Notes: generated from the sequence alone by a model not told the origin. DNA of 64,000 nucleotides from Oegoconia quadripuncta (GCA_949316235.1 OX438748.1:5521001-5585000); one strand, 5' to 3'. Shown: positions 55,901 to 63,299, counted from the stretch's first letter. Program-made: numbers and translations.

Positions 55901-57582
55901 TTTTAATAAAAGTGGTAAAATATGGATTGTTTTCTTTTTTTATTATTAAGTTCTAACCCTCTTAAAGCTCAATCTATGTAGTAGTTTTTCTTAATTAATT
56001 TCAATTCCTCGAATAACGTCTAGCAGAATAATGTGAACGTTATAGTGAGTTAAGTGAGAAAAATTATTATAATATTAATTGTTTCTTTCTGTTTTAGAGT
56101 TTATATTCAAGACATAGATGACTGTACTGAAGCGACGTATTTCACAGCAGCTTAGAGTGCAATTGGACAGCACTAGTCTATGACAGTGACGACGTTCATC
56201 AAAACCATTACCTTCATCAATTATTCATTAAGGCTGTATTTGGACTGTTTGTTAATTAATAATGACGATCCAAAGACAGTCCGACGAATGTCTAATTTGA
56301 CGAAGTAAGGTTTTGACGAACATAGTCGCTATTATTCTGAAGGTCAATTCTCGTAATGTCATGTATTACAATTCCAGTCAAATTCAGTTTGGGTCTAGTC
56401 TCGATCTTCTAAATGTCAAATACACCATTCTCCTGTCACAATATTTGAGGTTTGTAATGTGATTTGTTCAACTTTCGATAACATTTCGATATAATCACAT
56501 TATAAACCTCCAATATTGTGACAGGAGAATGGCGCATTTGACATTTAAGTAGAAGATCGAGACTAAACCCGAATTGAATTTTGACTGGAATTGTAATACA
56601 TGACATTACGAGAATTGACCTTCTGGTGCTGTCTAATTACATCCTAAGCTCCTCTGAAATACGCCGTTTCAAGACAGCCATTTACGTCGTAAGTGTAAAC
56701 TTTGGAACTTGAACGAACCATTAAAAACGTCGTACAAGACAGCAGAAAAGATCGTCAGTACGGCAGTATTCTCAGATGGCTACGGCAAATTTTGCCTCCC
56801 ATTTAGCTGTGCAAATCGTTCCATACGTGTTCTTCCACCTTGCTTACGGTTAATTTCGCCGTACAGAACTACGCACTACGCCTAGCGTTACTACGAGGTC
56901 TGCTCTATGCACGACTTATTATACCTCACAAATACATGAGATCAACCGTATCTACCACATCCAACATTTTCTATAAAACGCACTACGCCTACCGTTACTA
57001 CGTAATCTGCTGTACGCACGACGTAAGATACCTCACATAAAACGTTCTACGTCCACTAAAATAATAACATTGCCTATGCGAACGGTGACATTCGCCGTAC
57101 GAGAAGGTTTAGAGGTCCGCCATATGACGTCACTAGTGACGTCATCGTGGATTGAAGGAACTTCCAGTACGGCTTATTTTGCGTTTCACTTTACGTCGTA
57201 TTACACTATTAGCGTAAAGTTGTTTTTAACGAACTTACGTCTGGTCGGTTTTTGGCCGTATTATATACAATAACGACGTAATGACGATCATTTCAGCTTT
57301 ACATTTTTTTCAGTGTAGTGTAGTAAAGCCTAGATAAGTCATATTCAGGGGCCGGTATGAGTACAAGGTTTGAGACCGCTGGGTAGGGCAGGGTGAGGTT
57401 AAGAGGGTTGAAGGTCCGGTGTGGAGAGATGACGTCACAAGACTTACATTCAGGGGCCGGTGTCAGGACAAGGTTGGAGGGCGCTGTGAACGGCATTGTT
57501 AGGTCAAGGGCGCTGACAGTCCGCTCTGGAGAGATGACGTCACCGCCTGCTCGCGGCCTCAACGACGAGCTGTGCACTCTAT
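34957..57582 (-). CDS. OTUD7: OTU deubiquitinase of the OTUD7/Cezanne family (5' end incomplete)
   Basis: OTUD7 proteins are OTU cysteine peptidases that favour Lys11-linked ubiquitin chains. Eight exons join in phase: 57448-57582, 47455-47605, 41278-41528, 39978-40114 (or 39885-40114), 37635-37739, 36936-37141, 35875-36321 and 34957-35245; at least 572 residues. Exon 2 gives KLSRGISRA and LLPDISVYPPDFR; exon 3 LNWWRHG and LATSGDGNCLPHAASL with the catalytic Asp-x-x-Cys; exon 4 IKRRWRW and EGEWQRDWQD; exon 5 LEQLHVFALAHVMRRPVIVF; exon 6 IAPIPFGGIYLPLELEP and LAYDAGHFSALVP with the catalytic His. Exon 7 has KQFGSIGRSMSSKLKKNFGS and QEEMVKNYLNEA. The last exon ends in an A20-type zinc finger (C-x4-C-x11-C-x2-C: CRAPLC then CSRC), nine residues shy of... 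close to the stop. The N-terminal UBA-like part of the family is not found and must lie in an upstream exon. The gene is intron-rich and loaded with repeats. Confidence 0.93.
35405..35530. mobile_element. Harbinger-like MITE family M1, worn copy in an OTUD7 intron
   Basis: It contains TTCAATCTTGAGATCGAATC, a central TTTTGATATGTTTTAATACA and TCAATTTTGAGAACGATTTA. Terminal repeats are degraded. Confidence 0.6.
36506..36628. mobile_element. Harbinger-like MITE family M1, copy in an OTUD7 intron
   Basis: GGGCCGAATTAATAAATCG at the left and GGTTTATTAATACGGGCC at the right are inverted. The centre has TTTTGATACTGTTCTAATAT, shared with the other three copies. The left flank is TTA; a matching right flank is no longer visible. 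Confidence 0.72.
36710..36785. repeat. Short dispersed repeat (GACGTCCACTGCTG type)
   Basis: TCATCATGATATCAGCCACA then GGACGTCCACTGCTGAATAT and CCCCATAGATTTCCAGAG. Related pieces are seen at 35285-35350 and, inverted, at 16470-16505 (AGCAGTGGACGTCCTGTG). This is a common short tail sequence; the parent element is not identified. Confidence 0.5.
37480..37565 (+). repeat. SINE family D, 3' end
   Basis: GGACTACGGCCCATACTCC, GAGGGAAGGCCTATATCTC and AGTGGGATGTGTACGGGCTG with a GATGAT tail match the end of the copy at 6625-6900. Confidence 0.65.
37890..38225 (+). repeat. tRNA-derived SINE, family A, full length
   Basis: This is the most complete copy. The head CCGCCTCCGTGGCTCAATG and B box GCGGGTTCGATCCCC lead into GGCTAGATACCACCATTTTA, TTCCGGTTGTCAAAGATAAG, GGGTCAGTACGC and the tail AACATCAAGTGTGATTGCG ... 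ACCCGTTGTGGATAAAG, ending in an A-rich run. It lies in an OTUD7 intron, opposite to the gene. Confidence 0.85.
38320..39190 (-). pseudogene. Jockey-type LINE fragment: RNase H domain and C-terminus
   Basis: The minus strand encodes FQAEVYAILECAEII, TIYIHSDSQAALLAL, VFIRWVPGHAGIEGNEKADE and LAKLGASG. These are the Glu, the first Asp and the HxGxxxNExAD block of an RNase H domain as found after the reverse transcriptase in insect LINEs. A C-terminal part with CRFCLLAEETPAHLLCECG follows (zinc-knuckle like) and ends KEANLSNEL. It is 5'-truncated, with no reverse transcriptase core attached. It lies in the OTUD7 intron between exons 37739 and 39885/39978, same strand. A worn copy of the same family is at 63100-63250. 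Confidence 0.85.
39805..40060 (-). repeat. OTUD7: 93-bp tandem duplication covering an OTUD7 exon end and its splice donor
   Basis: Three units follow each other on the minus strand. Each encodes LTPSEGEWQRDWQDAVRAAS then AEPRPH in the OTUD7 frame, and each of the first two ends CACCAG followed by GTACAC, a usable splice donor (exon ends 39978 and 39885). The first two units are nearly identical. The third has lost about 12 bases (GGCAGGACCGCC in place of the GACGCCGTGCGAGC stretch) and its donor. Since 93 is a multiple of three, splicing at either donor keeps the frame. Other OTUD7 proteins have one such segment (EWQKEWNELIKLASSEPR), so one unit is ancestral. Confidence 0.88.
40343..40421. 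repeat. Two adjacent short hairpins
   Basis: Hairpin 1: arms 40343-40358 and 40363-40378 (TTAACAAGTGTCAGAA) with a TTTT loop. Hairpin 2: arms 40387-40399 and 40409-40421 (GCAATCCCGTGTC) with a 9-base loop. They are separated by 8 bases and lie in an OTUD7 intron. Confidence 0.9.
41966..42034 (+). repeat. (GCGT)n / (GT)n compound microsatellite
   Basis: GTGCGTGCGT repeats pass into a GT run within the OTUD7 intron upstream of the catalytic Cys exon. It is the mirror type of the ACGC/AC array at 26080. Confidence 0.95.
42050..43140. other. OTUD7 intronic sequence, no further features
   Basis: No exon, SINE or inverted repeat stands out. Open frames near 42447-42738 have no family features. 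Confidence 0.45.
43153..43410 (+). repeat. SINE family A copy
   Basis: Head CCGCCTCCGTGGCTCAATG, a shortened B-box part (GGAGGTAGCGGGG, the GGTTCGA is deleted), then GGCTAGCTACCACCATCTTA and TTCCGGTTGTCAGAGATAAG. It abuts the LINE fragment that follows. Confidence 0.8.
43411..44480 (+). pseudogene. Non-LTR reverse-transcriptase fragment (same family as 1430-2115)
   Basis: The plus strand encodes WFSCNNLLLNSSKTNCIKFL, VDSTKFLGLIFDFKLQWEPR and AVKKIRQFTNQVTARIVYYS, the thumb and post-core region of a Jockey-like reverse transcriptase. The frame is broken after SYFQSLQ (a small deletion against YGILLWGNAADI of the other copy). Worn coding matches continue to about 44240, and an AT-rich 3' part to about 44480. 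It is 5'-truncated and dead. Confidence 0.78.
44520..44665 (+). repeat. SINE A tail followed by a LINE-type GATGATGATG tail
   Basis: ACTTAACATCAGGTGTGATT and CGTTGTGCATACAAAAA mark the end of SINE A. It is followed by GGTCGCTCTGGAAATCTATG, GGCTGATATGATGATGATG, a microsatellite-like 3' end of a LINE. Confidence 0.55.
44935..45105. repeat. Dispersed repeat, Helitron-like 3' end candidate
   Basis: GGATGAACGGATTTGGATG, a middle TTTTTTATCCC block, GGCGAAGCCACGGGC and terminal AGCTAGT followed by ATAAAAT. Related to 4725-4870. Helitron class is inferred from the CTAGT end only. Confidence 0.45.
45110..46080. other. OTUD7 intronic sequence, mostly unassigned
   Basis: A stretch near 45960-46080 (GGGCCCGCGTGGTGCACTA, GGGGGACGTGTAAGGCTG) resembles the tail of a SINE or LINE common in Lepidoptera. 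Nothing else recognisable. Confidence 0.4.
46085..46375 (-). repeat. tRNA-derived SINE, family C
   Basis: The minus-strand head has the A-box-like TTGGTGTAGTGGTTAGAAAC. The B box is worn (GGTTCTTATCTCGC). The TAAATAAATAAT tail lies at the left end. Confidence 0.8.
46840..47065 (+). repeat. LINE C-terminal tail
   Basis: Plus-strand reading gives FLPASVFPESYNFEIFQTRV then NRHLL, with a frame-disrupting base, which is the LPxxVFPxxYxxxxFKxRVxRHL ending of many insect LINE proteins. ACTTTACATCAGGTGAGATT and an A run follow. The 3' part is shared with 13890-14000 and 50130-50300. Confidence 0.6.
47650..50060. other. OTUD7 intronic sequence, no further features
   Basis: No exon-like segment with OTUD7-compatible phase, no SINE and no clear inverted repeat was recognised. 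Open frames at 49343-49862 lack family features. Confidence 0.4.
50080..50320 (+). repeat. LINE C-terminal tail, worn copy
   Basis: CCCTTCCAGCGTCAGTTGTT, AAGCTGGATAAACAGGC and TTTTTCATCAGGTGAGTATC match the tail at 46840-47060. It ends just left of the large TIR element. Confidence 0.5.
50981..51690 (+). repeat. Dimeric tandem array, alternating 140- and 147-bp units
   Basis: Units start with AACACTAAAAACGCC (one has a single change) at 50981, 51121, 51268, 51409 and 51556. All share GACGACTAAATT or GCCGACTAAATT, ATAAGGCGTTA(T/A)CGTTCATAC, GTGGTGTGTATGGTCAAATT and GGCAAATTAGAC. Spacings are 140, 147, 141 and 147; long units carry an extra AATCAAACA. Units 1/3/5 and 2/4 differ at shared sites, so the array grew by duplicating a two-unit block. 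It ends about 100 bases before the SAM-like gene. Confidence 0.9.
51788..54061 (+). CDS. Small SAM-like-domain protein gene inside the TIR element
   Basis: Three exons join in phase: 51872-51941 (an upstream in-frame ATG at 51788 adds 28 residues), 53140-53282 and 53966-54061, with donors GTAAGT and GTTAGT and acceptors TTTTTATAG and TTGTTACAG; 102 residues from the second Met. Residues 5-58 read LLTLWGLNHLVGIF then DARIDAVALGLLKENDVENL and VGDKVKFLANLSIWK. The spacing of the aromatic, the ID, the L-x-x-L-x-x-x-D and VG(D/x)K(V/x)KFL positions is that of SAM-like domains (a five-helix interaction module). The last exon is short and basic (LRKRRVFIQKK). The first two exons are convincing; the third is accepted on phase and acceptor only. 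The gene may be captured host sequence or an element gene. No catalytic domain is present. Confidence 0.5.
54100..54330. repeat. Large hairpin, 84-bp arms, plus duplicated 32-base loop sequence
   Basis: Arms 54133-54216 and 54247-54330 are near-perfect inverse copies (AGGTCGAAATGTG, CCCATACTAAGTTGTGTCAC, GTGACCGGACACTTTGTATT). The 30-base loop (CACCAGCTTTTTTTATAGAT and on) occurs again directly left of the left arm at about 54101-54132. It reads as a foldback element. Confidence 0.92.
54495..54665 (+). repeat. LINE C-terminal tail (KRGRPR type)
   Basis: The plus strand encodes KRKRGRPRINYMQQTKEKLN and VVSYQEVKRKAESREIYKNL, then HRQEHGS and a stop, followed by GATGATGATGA. This is the usual end of an insect LINE protein with a microsatellite-type 3' end. 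Confidence 0.72.
54990..55170. repeat. Cluster of short direct and inverted repeats
   Basis: TGGTGCGAATCGACCCATTC, GGTGGCGATTCATACCACC, TTGAATGGGTCGTTTCACAC and GTGTGAATCGCCACC form imperfect direct and inverted pairs over 150 bp. No known family recognised. Confidence 0.6.
55380..56335. other. Interior of the TIR element, unassigned
   Basis: An acceptor-like TTTCTGTTTTAG near 56098 is followed by no lasting open frame. Nothing else is recognisable. Confidence 0.4.
56339..56623. repeat. Large hairpin, about 125-130-bp arms
   Basis: The left arm 56339-56463 (GAAGGTCAATTCTCGTAATG, CATGTATTACAATTCCAGTC, AATGTCAAATACACCATTCT) pairs with 56494-56623 with a few mismatches. The loop is about 30 bases. 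It is probably a nested MITE. Confidence 0.92.
57124..57145. promoter_or_regulatory. 22-bp perfect palindrome with two CRE-type TGACGTCA sites
   Basis: ATGACGTCACTAGTGACGT then CAT reads the same on both strands and holds two copies of TGACGTCA, the canonical CREB/ATF site, five bases... adjacent through CTAG. It lies in the right arm of the TIR element, about 170 bp from its end. Confidence 0.55.
57330..57440 (-). pseudogene. Worn partial copy of the adjacent OTUD7 exon
   Basis: On the minus strand, directly after the exon at 57448-57582, the sequence GACGTCATCTCTCCACACCG then CGGACCTTCAACCCTCTTAA repeats the exon's second half (GACGTCATCTCTCCAGAGCG ...) through CCGGCCCCTGAATATGACTT. The copy encodes DVISPHRTFNPLNLTLPYPA against DVISPERTVSALDLTMPFTA. 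At the place of the exon's donor (GAATGTAAGTC) the copy has GAATATGACTT, so the GT is lost. Confidence 0.8.
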
Positions 57583-57599
57583 CTAAAACAAGACGAAAT

Positions 57600-59510
57600 A
57601 TAAAATTAATTCAATGCAATAATCTTTACGCATTTCGCGACTGTGGCGCTGAATCATGCCGTAATTATAGATTTAGGATATCTCGGTGACACTATTTTTA
57701 GCCGTCTGCAAGTGGTTTCTTTGTGATCGGCTCGTGTCAAATGTGTGTTTTGAAGCCTACGTCATCTACGGATTTGGTTGACGCAAGATTGGCACTGTGT
57801 GAGTGAAAGAAGTAGACCCCAAAACTGTATAGCAGAATTCTCCAAATATGACGTGAATTTTATGTGCTATCACATTACAACTGATAATACAGGAAAGATT
57901 CACATTACACTGGGTAAGAAATGGTGTTTATCCATTTGTCGCACTTTATTGCATAAACAAGAAATACAACGATGCAATACAATACAAATATGCTTTATTG
58001 CGCAAAATATTTTTACAATAATTTTTTGATCATACTTAGCTATTACAGAATAACATAGAAAAGGTGAGCTTAGCCCTAAAAGAGATGCCTTCAAGCAGAC
58101 CCGCCATAGGACAATAACAATAGAGAAAGGTAACATTGAGTGTACAGACAAACCACACATAACGTAAAAAATATATCTACTAGATACAAACATATTACAC
58201 ATATGTAAATGATTACTGGGAAAATAAATATTACAAAATAATAGTAAGTAGCTAAATATTATATACTAAGTCCTGTAATTTTTAGATTTAGTTTAGCGAC
58301 TGTACGCTAGACGCGACACCATTGTACATCTAAAATGTATAAGACGTGCAATAAGTGATGCACAGTAGTAACTCATAGTAAGGTATAGGTTACCCGGTTC
58401 ATCTTCATTACGTTTATACAATGGGTATGTCTTAGTATACTAACAAAAATTTAAAATCAAAAGAAAGAAACAAAACATTTCTGAGAGATAAAAATCATTT
58501 GTACTTATTTTTTTATGAGTAGATAATATATTTGTTATTAATTCCGACTTGATTCGCTGGCCTGGAAGGAAAAGGGTAAACGAATAGACATATAGTAATA
58601 TAATACGACTTTTTGTGCTCTATGCTGTAATTATGATGTAGTTTTTGTTAATAGTACAATGAAGAGTATTTGTTTGTTTGTTGGTAATCCTATGAGAGAG
58701 AAACAAGTTCTAAATTCTAGCATTCTGTGTGTAGAATTAAATGTTAAAGGTACCATACATACACCCGACAAAAATTACTCTCATCCAGGTGCAGTAGAGT
58801 AAAACGGGCTAAGTTGTGTATGTCATAGTGACAAGGTTCCTAGAAAAGTAATAAGAATTAACAGGCAATGCCCTAACTCCACCTAACAGAAGTGTATATT
58901 AATTTACCGATACCCGATTCGCGTCACTTCACGGATATTTTATAATCTGTGCCAAAACGGCATCGGCCCAGCTGGGTGCCCTGACGTCACGGCCAGACAA
59001 CAGATAGACGAAAGCGTTTGACGCGATTGTTCTGTTCAGCCTCCCCATAGTGAAGTGTGTCACGAACTCTCAACAATGGGTGGCGATGCGGGACGCAATC
59101 TGGTTTTCCTGTTGCGCAGTGTTTGGAAACATACTTCCTATTATAAAAGGGACTTGCAAAAGGTCAACTATAGTTGATACTAAGCTACTACGTACAGCAA
59201 GATTACGAGAATGATGAGCTGGTTTATGGATTTTATTATATATGAACAAACAGATCGAGACAGAGCACTGACGTTTTTAAATTGTGATGTCATTCCAAAG
59301 ATTTTGGTATTACTAGTCTTTCAGAATAAATGAAAGCCCGTAAAGTCTTCTATGATTACCCTCCTCCATTATAAATCAGAAGTCAGATATCATCAGAATA
59401 TCTGATCAAAAGCATGATGATAATCATCCTTGGACATAACCAGCTCGTCCACATGCCCGGCTATTTCACAATTAACAATGAAATATTATTGTGCTTTTTT
59501 GTAATATAAA
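57600..59510. other. No gene recognised; possible OTUD7 upstream intron
   Basis: I looked for the missing N-terminal OTUD7 exon on the minus strand and did not find a convincing one. There is a CRE-type TGACGTCA near 58981 within a locally GC-richer stretch (58920-59110), which could mark a promoter, but this is speculation. Confidence 0.35.
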
Positions 59511-59518
59511 GCAGTTTT

Positions 59519-59642
59519 AAAAGAGCAGCCCCTCGAGTTTATTGCTTGTTCTTCTCAGGGAAAATGGTTTTTGACCAAGCAATTAAAATTGACTATTTTA
59601 AGTGTACCCTGTAAATAAAGGTTGACTATGTATTGAGAGTCA
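59519..59642 (+). repeat. Non-LTR element 3' tail (tail family E, copy 3)
   Basis: AAAGAGCAGCCCCTCGAGTT, TGCTTGTTCTTCTCAGGGAA, ACTATTTTAAGTGTACCCTG are the inverse of the motifs at 1184-1345 and 4286-4415. Confidence 0.68.
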
Positions 59643-59644
59643 TT

Positions 59645-60880
59645 TGTTAAATTCCAAAACGATACGAGAAACCTACAAGTAAAAAATTACTTTACTTATT
59701 TATAATAATAGTTTCAAAACTAAAAGACAACAAGTGCCATCCCATAATGAATAGGAAAGGCAAACGGGTCCATAATTACCGACCCCATCATGAAGTTAGC
59801 TCAATGGTAGGTACTAGGGTACCATAATTGTATTGAGAGTAAGCCTAAGTTCAAATCGATACAACCATTTACCTAGTAAGTCAAAATGGCTTTCAGCAAT
59901 TGGGTAATATTAGTTTTAAAAACACTATACGACAACAGCCAGCCCATCATATACATAATGAATAGGATTCATCACAACAAACGAAGGCCAATTACGGGTC
60001 CATAATTACCGACCTAATTACGAGGTCTGCATAAAGTACTAGGGTACCATAAATATTGAGTGAGAGTAAGCATTTGCTAAGTTTCAAATCTATATGATAA
60101 TTAACCCACAGTCAAAAACGACTTCCTAATATGTATACGATTGACAGAGAGAGAACCCTAATAAGGTAGTGATATCAAATCTTTGTTTTCCTTTTGTTAT
60201 ATAAATATGAAATAGATGTGATAAACGACATTAAATGAAATGATTAATCAATTCAAGGAAGTACAGAGAAATAAACACGTAACTAGAAAACGTTGCAATA
60301 TTTTTTTATCAACGGAAAATCTATCTGATTACGCCCACACTCTTGTATTCCGTATCAAAACACACAAACACAGTGTTACTAATGAGAAAAACACGACAAA
60401 CAATGGGATTAGTGAAGCGGAGAGTAAATTCATTGACAATATCAATAGAGTTGCAAAACGTTCCGGTATTCTGTGTGGCTGATATAGTGGCCATTGTTAT
60501 TTTATTTTATACTTGTAGACTTATTCATGTATATAGCCGTGATAGACCATTTAACAGGAAGGAAATGAGTCAAAACGATGGAGATTGCTATTTATAATAC
60601 GATAAATTATTGTATCTTCTTATCAAACCATTTGATTTAGATCTCAAACACTAAGATGAATTTCCAAAAAAAAATTGAGAGTAAATAGTTCAATTAATTA
60701 GGTACTTGTTCGAGGGCATTCTTCTGTACGCCCAACCAACGTTGTCTATTACAAATTTGGGACGACTGGAAGAGACCACCATGGGACAAGTTCGTCTTTG
60801 TACACTATTATGATTTGATGTATTAATGTGTGTTACTTTGTACAATAAAGCATTTACAAACATACAGATGTATTTGTTTA
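59645..60880. other. No gene recognised; internal near-duplication
   Basis: CCATAATTACCGACC and CTAGGGTACCATAA recur at about 59771-59832 and 59999-60054, so a roughly 220-bp segment is duplicated here. The plus-strand frame 60240-60482 has no family features. Confidence 0.5.
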
Positions 60881-60884
60881 CGAC

Positions 60885-61105
60885 ACTAAGCAACTAGGCT
60901 TGTATTATGGATACCAGATGGTTGATACATTACAGATACATTTTCTTTTGCAAATAAATACACCAATGAATGAAAAACTTCCAGAACTCGGTTACACACA
61001 TGTCCGTATTTATTACACATACATCTGCCCCTAGTGGAATTCGAACCCGCGACCTTTTGATATAGCAGTCAGGTTTTCTAACCACTACACCAAAAGGTCG
61101 TCAAA
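60885..61105 (-). repeat. tRNA-derived SINE, family C
   Basis: The head on the minus strand contains TTTGGTGTAGTGGTTAGAAA and a B box in GCGGGTTCGAATTCCAC. The body has GGATACCAGATGGTTGATAC. The A/T-rich tail is at the left. Confidence 0.8.
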
Positions 61106-61284
61106 CCAAATGTAACGCATTCAGGACGATTCACACACATCAGTATGGAAAAATCTTTGTGGAAACTGTAGCCAATGCCATAGGTGCTAAACAATCTCAA
61201 TTATCTGAACTTAGACTTTGATATACAGGCAATTTAACCGATTACACATTTATTTGTAATCTGCATAAAAATCCTAATAGACTA

Positions 61285-61445
61285 AATAATAATAATAAAT
61301 AAATATTTGGGGCACTTACACCAATCATCTAGTCCCAAACTAAGCAAAGCTTGTACTATGGATACTAGATAACGGATAAATATTTATAAAAACATCCATG
61401 ATTCAGGAATAAATGTTCGTATTCATCATACAAACATTTACCCCT
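61285..61445 (-). repeat. SINE family B copy
   Basis: AATAATAAATAAATATTTGG tail, GGCACTTACACCAATCATCT, AGTCCCAAACTAAGCAAAGC and ATCATACAAACATTTACCCC. The head is missing. Confidence 0.75.
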
Positions 61446-61764
61446 GCCTATTTATTTATTGCCTTATCTGCTATTGACATAGGATTCTGAATAGTCAAGG
61501 TAAAAGGGAGTAACATCAGCTTTGCTGTACCGGGACAGTTGTCACGGTCATTGCTGTTTTTCAGTCACCCTCTTTTCCATGAGGTGAAGGGCGGGAGAAT
61601 AGGTTAGTAATGGGTTAGTAAGTTTGAGTTGTGGTAAGTTCTTACTTCACGAGAAATTTCAAGATTAGGTCAACTGGACGATATAGAAGTCACTATAAAC
61701 TTAAAACGTTTACAATAGTAAGTCTTTACACCTTTAATGGTTTTGAATAGTTTCAGCTTGAAGA

Positions 61765-62095
61765 AAAAGTTGACGGAGAGACAGATGGACGGACAACAAA
61801 GGGTTCCGGAAAAATGGACACAACACACAAGGTCAACCAACCGAGTAAGTTAAACAGTGTGAAAGAAGTAGTGACAAACATTGAAAAAGGTTTGCTGAGA
61901 TGGTTTGGACATGTGGAGAGGATGAATGAAAGAAGACTGGATGGTAGTGTTGGGAGGGGAAGCCCACGGCCAACGTACCATGATCAAATCGGGGACGTCT
62001 TAAAGAAAGGCCAAGTCAAGAGTACCCTAAACCGACGAACATGTATGAACAACCTTATTAGAGTGAATGAAGCAAAAGAGGTGTGTCAGGTCTAG
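61765..62095 (+). pseudogene. LINE C-terminal fragment (RWFGHVERM type)
   Basis: The open frame 61814-62095 encodes [20 protein letters not shown] and [20 protein letters not shown]. The (L/R)RWFGHVxRM block followed by a GRxRP-like basic stretch is the usual C-terminus of several insect LINE polyproteins. No reverse transcriptase core is attached. Truncated. Confidence 0.7.
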
Positions 62096-62149
62096 CTAGT
62101 GGAAGTATGTGGTCTCTGCCTACCCCTACGAAAAACGGGCGTGACTTTA

Positions 62150-62760
62150 TGTATATACAATCGAGTAAAAGCTTTTTGTCGAGATCCCAAGCGTTGTCAA
62201 ACATGTAAGCATACACAGGGTGTAGTAAAAACGTTGGTTTTCACGAGTTAACTAACTCGCATTCAATAGAGCCTACAATATTGATTAATATCGCATCAAT
62301 CACTGCTTAGAAATCTGTGACCATGATCTAAACCTACGTGCTTCACAATCTGTATACCATTTTTTTCTACAATCATATGGTTTTTCTGCCGACTTTTTTT
62401 AAGACAGTCCTTTTACGTGTCGACTTAATGGAATACCATTATAAAAATGTACGCGCAGTAGACAAAAAGCGGTGCCAATGACCTCAGCGACAGCACTGTT
62501 TCTGCAATAGTAATGTCACACGGACACGCTATGAAATATCGCTCTACAGAGGCAGGAGACAATGGTCGAACATCGAACCGAACGAGATAATATGGCGATG
62601 AAACATGAGGACAGTATACCTGTACTACAGCTTAATAAGCTTTCTTTCTCCACAGTTAGTCAACTCTCGAGTTTCGCAGGGTAATCAGGCAGGTAAATGG
62701 GCAGGGCATCAACCATCACCATGCTCGTCTCTCAGTCAAGGTGTGCCAGCCTCAATAGCG
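62150..62760. other. No gene recognised
   Basis: AT-rich sequence with no convincing exon, repeat end or inverted repeat. Confidence 0.45.
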
Positions 62761-62767
62761 ACTTGTA

Positions 62768-62930
62768 CAGTAAATAATAAATAAATACTTGGAACACTTA
62801 CACCAATCATCTAGTCCCAAACTAAGCAAAGCTTGTATTCTTCTTTTCGTGTCGAGGCAAGTTTCAAATTTAATTGGACCAAAACTTGTATTATGAATAC
62901 TATAGATAACGTATAAACGTACCGACATAA
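62768..62930 (-). repeat. SINE family B copy, interrupted
   Basis: AATAAATAAATACTTGGAAC, ACTTACACCAATCATCTAGT, CCCAAACTAAGCAAAGCTTG. Then about 50 bases not found in other copies (TTCTTCTTTTCGTGTCGAGG and on) before AACTTGTATTATGAATACTA, suggesting a small insertion within the copy. Confidence 0.65.
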
Positions 62931-63099
62931 CTATTGGGTCTTTACCTATGAAATTGGAGATTTTTTTTCTTCATTAATCATATGTACCAATTCCTGCGAT
63001 TTTCAAAGCTATATCCAAATTTGTTTTTTATTTGGAAAATGAAATATTATTTCAAGAAATATTTTTTAATTTCTGGGCTAAATCACATAATAAAAAAAA

Positions 63100-63250
63100 A
63101 AGAGTTTGGGAGATGCTTGGATGCATCGGTTCCTTAGGGTAAGGCGAATTAAAGCAGGCAGAAAGGTGCCTTTAGGTCCCAATTTCGCTAGTTCGTCGGC
63201 TTTTTCGTTGGCTTCGATACCTGCGTGCTCCTGGAACTAACGTAGAACGA
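63100..63250 (-). pseudogene. Worn RNase H fragment of the 38320-39190 LINE family
   Basis: TCGGTTCCTTAGGGTAAGGC, CCAATTTCGCTAGTTCGTCG and GGCTTTTTCGTTGGCTTCGA match 38757-38900 with an internal deletion. It therefore derives from the region of the HxGxxxNExAD block. Confidence 0.75.
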
Positions 63251-63299
63251 CAGCCTCTTAACAGCCTTTAAACAGCCTGGGCGGAAAACCTTCCTTGGG

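Larger units (their letters stand above)
50349..57317. mobile_element. Candidate 6,965-bp DNA element with 14-bp TIRs and TA duplication
   Basis: The ends are CACTGAAAAAAATG (50351) and its exact inverse (ending 57315), each flanked by TA. Inside, left to right: a unique left arm; a dimeric tandem array (50981-51690); a small three-exon gene with a SAM-like domain (51788-54061, +); a large hairpin (54133-54330); a LINE tail (54495-54660); a second large hairpin (56339-56623); and a right arm rich in ACGTCGTA/TACGGC-type words. It sits in the OTUD7 intron between exons 57448-57582 and 47455-47605, in an otherwise ordinary intron. No transposase was recognised, so it would be non-autonomous or of an unknown type. 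The TIR is short and A-rich, so chance cannot be excluded without a second copy. Confidence 0.5.
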
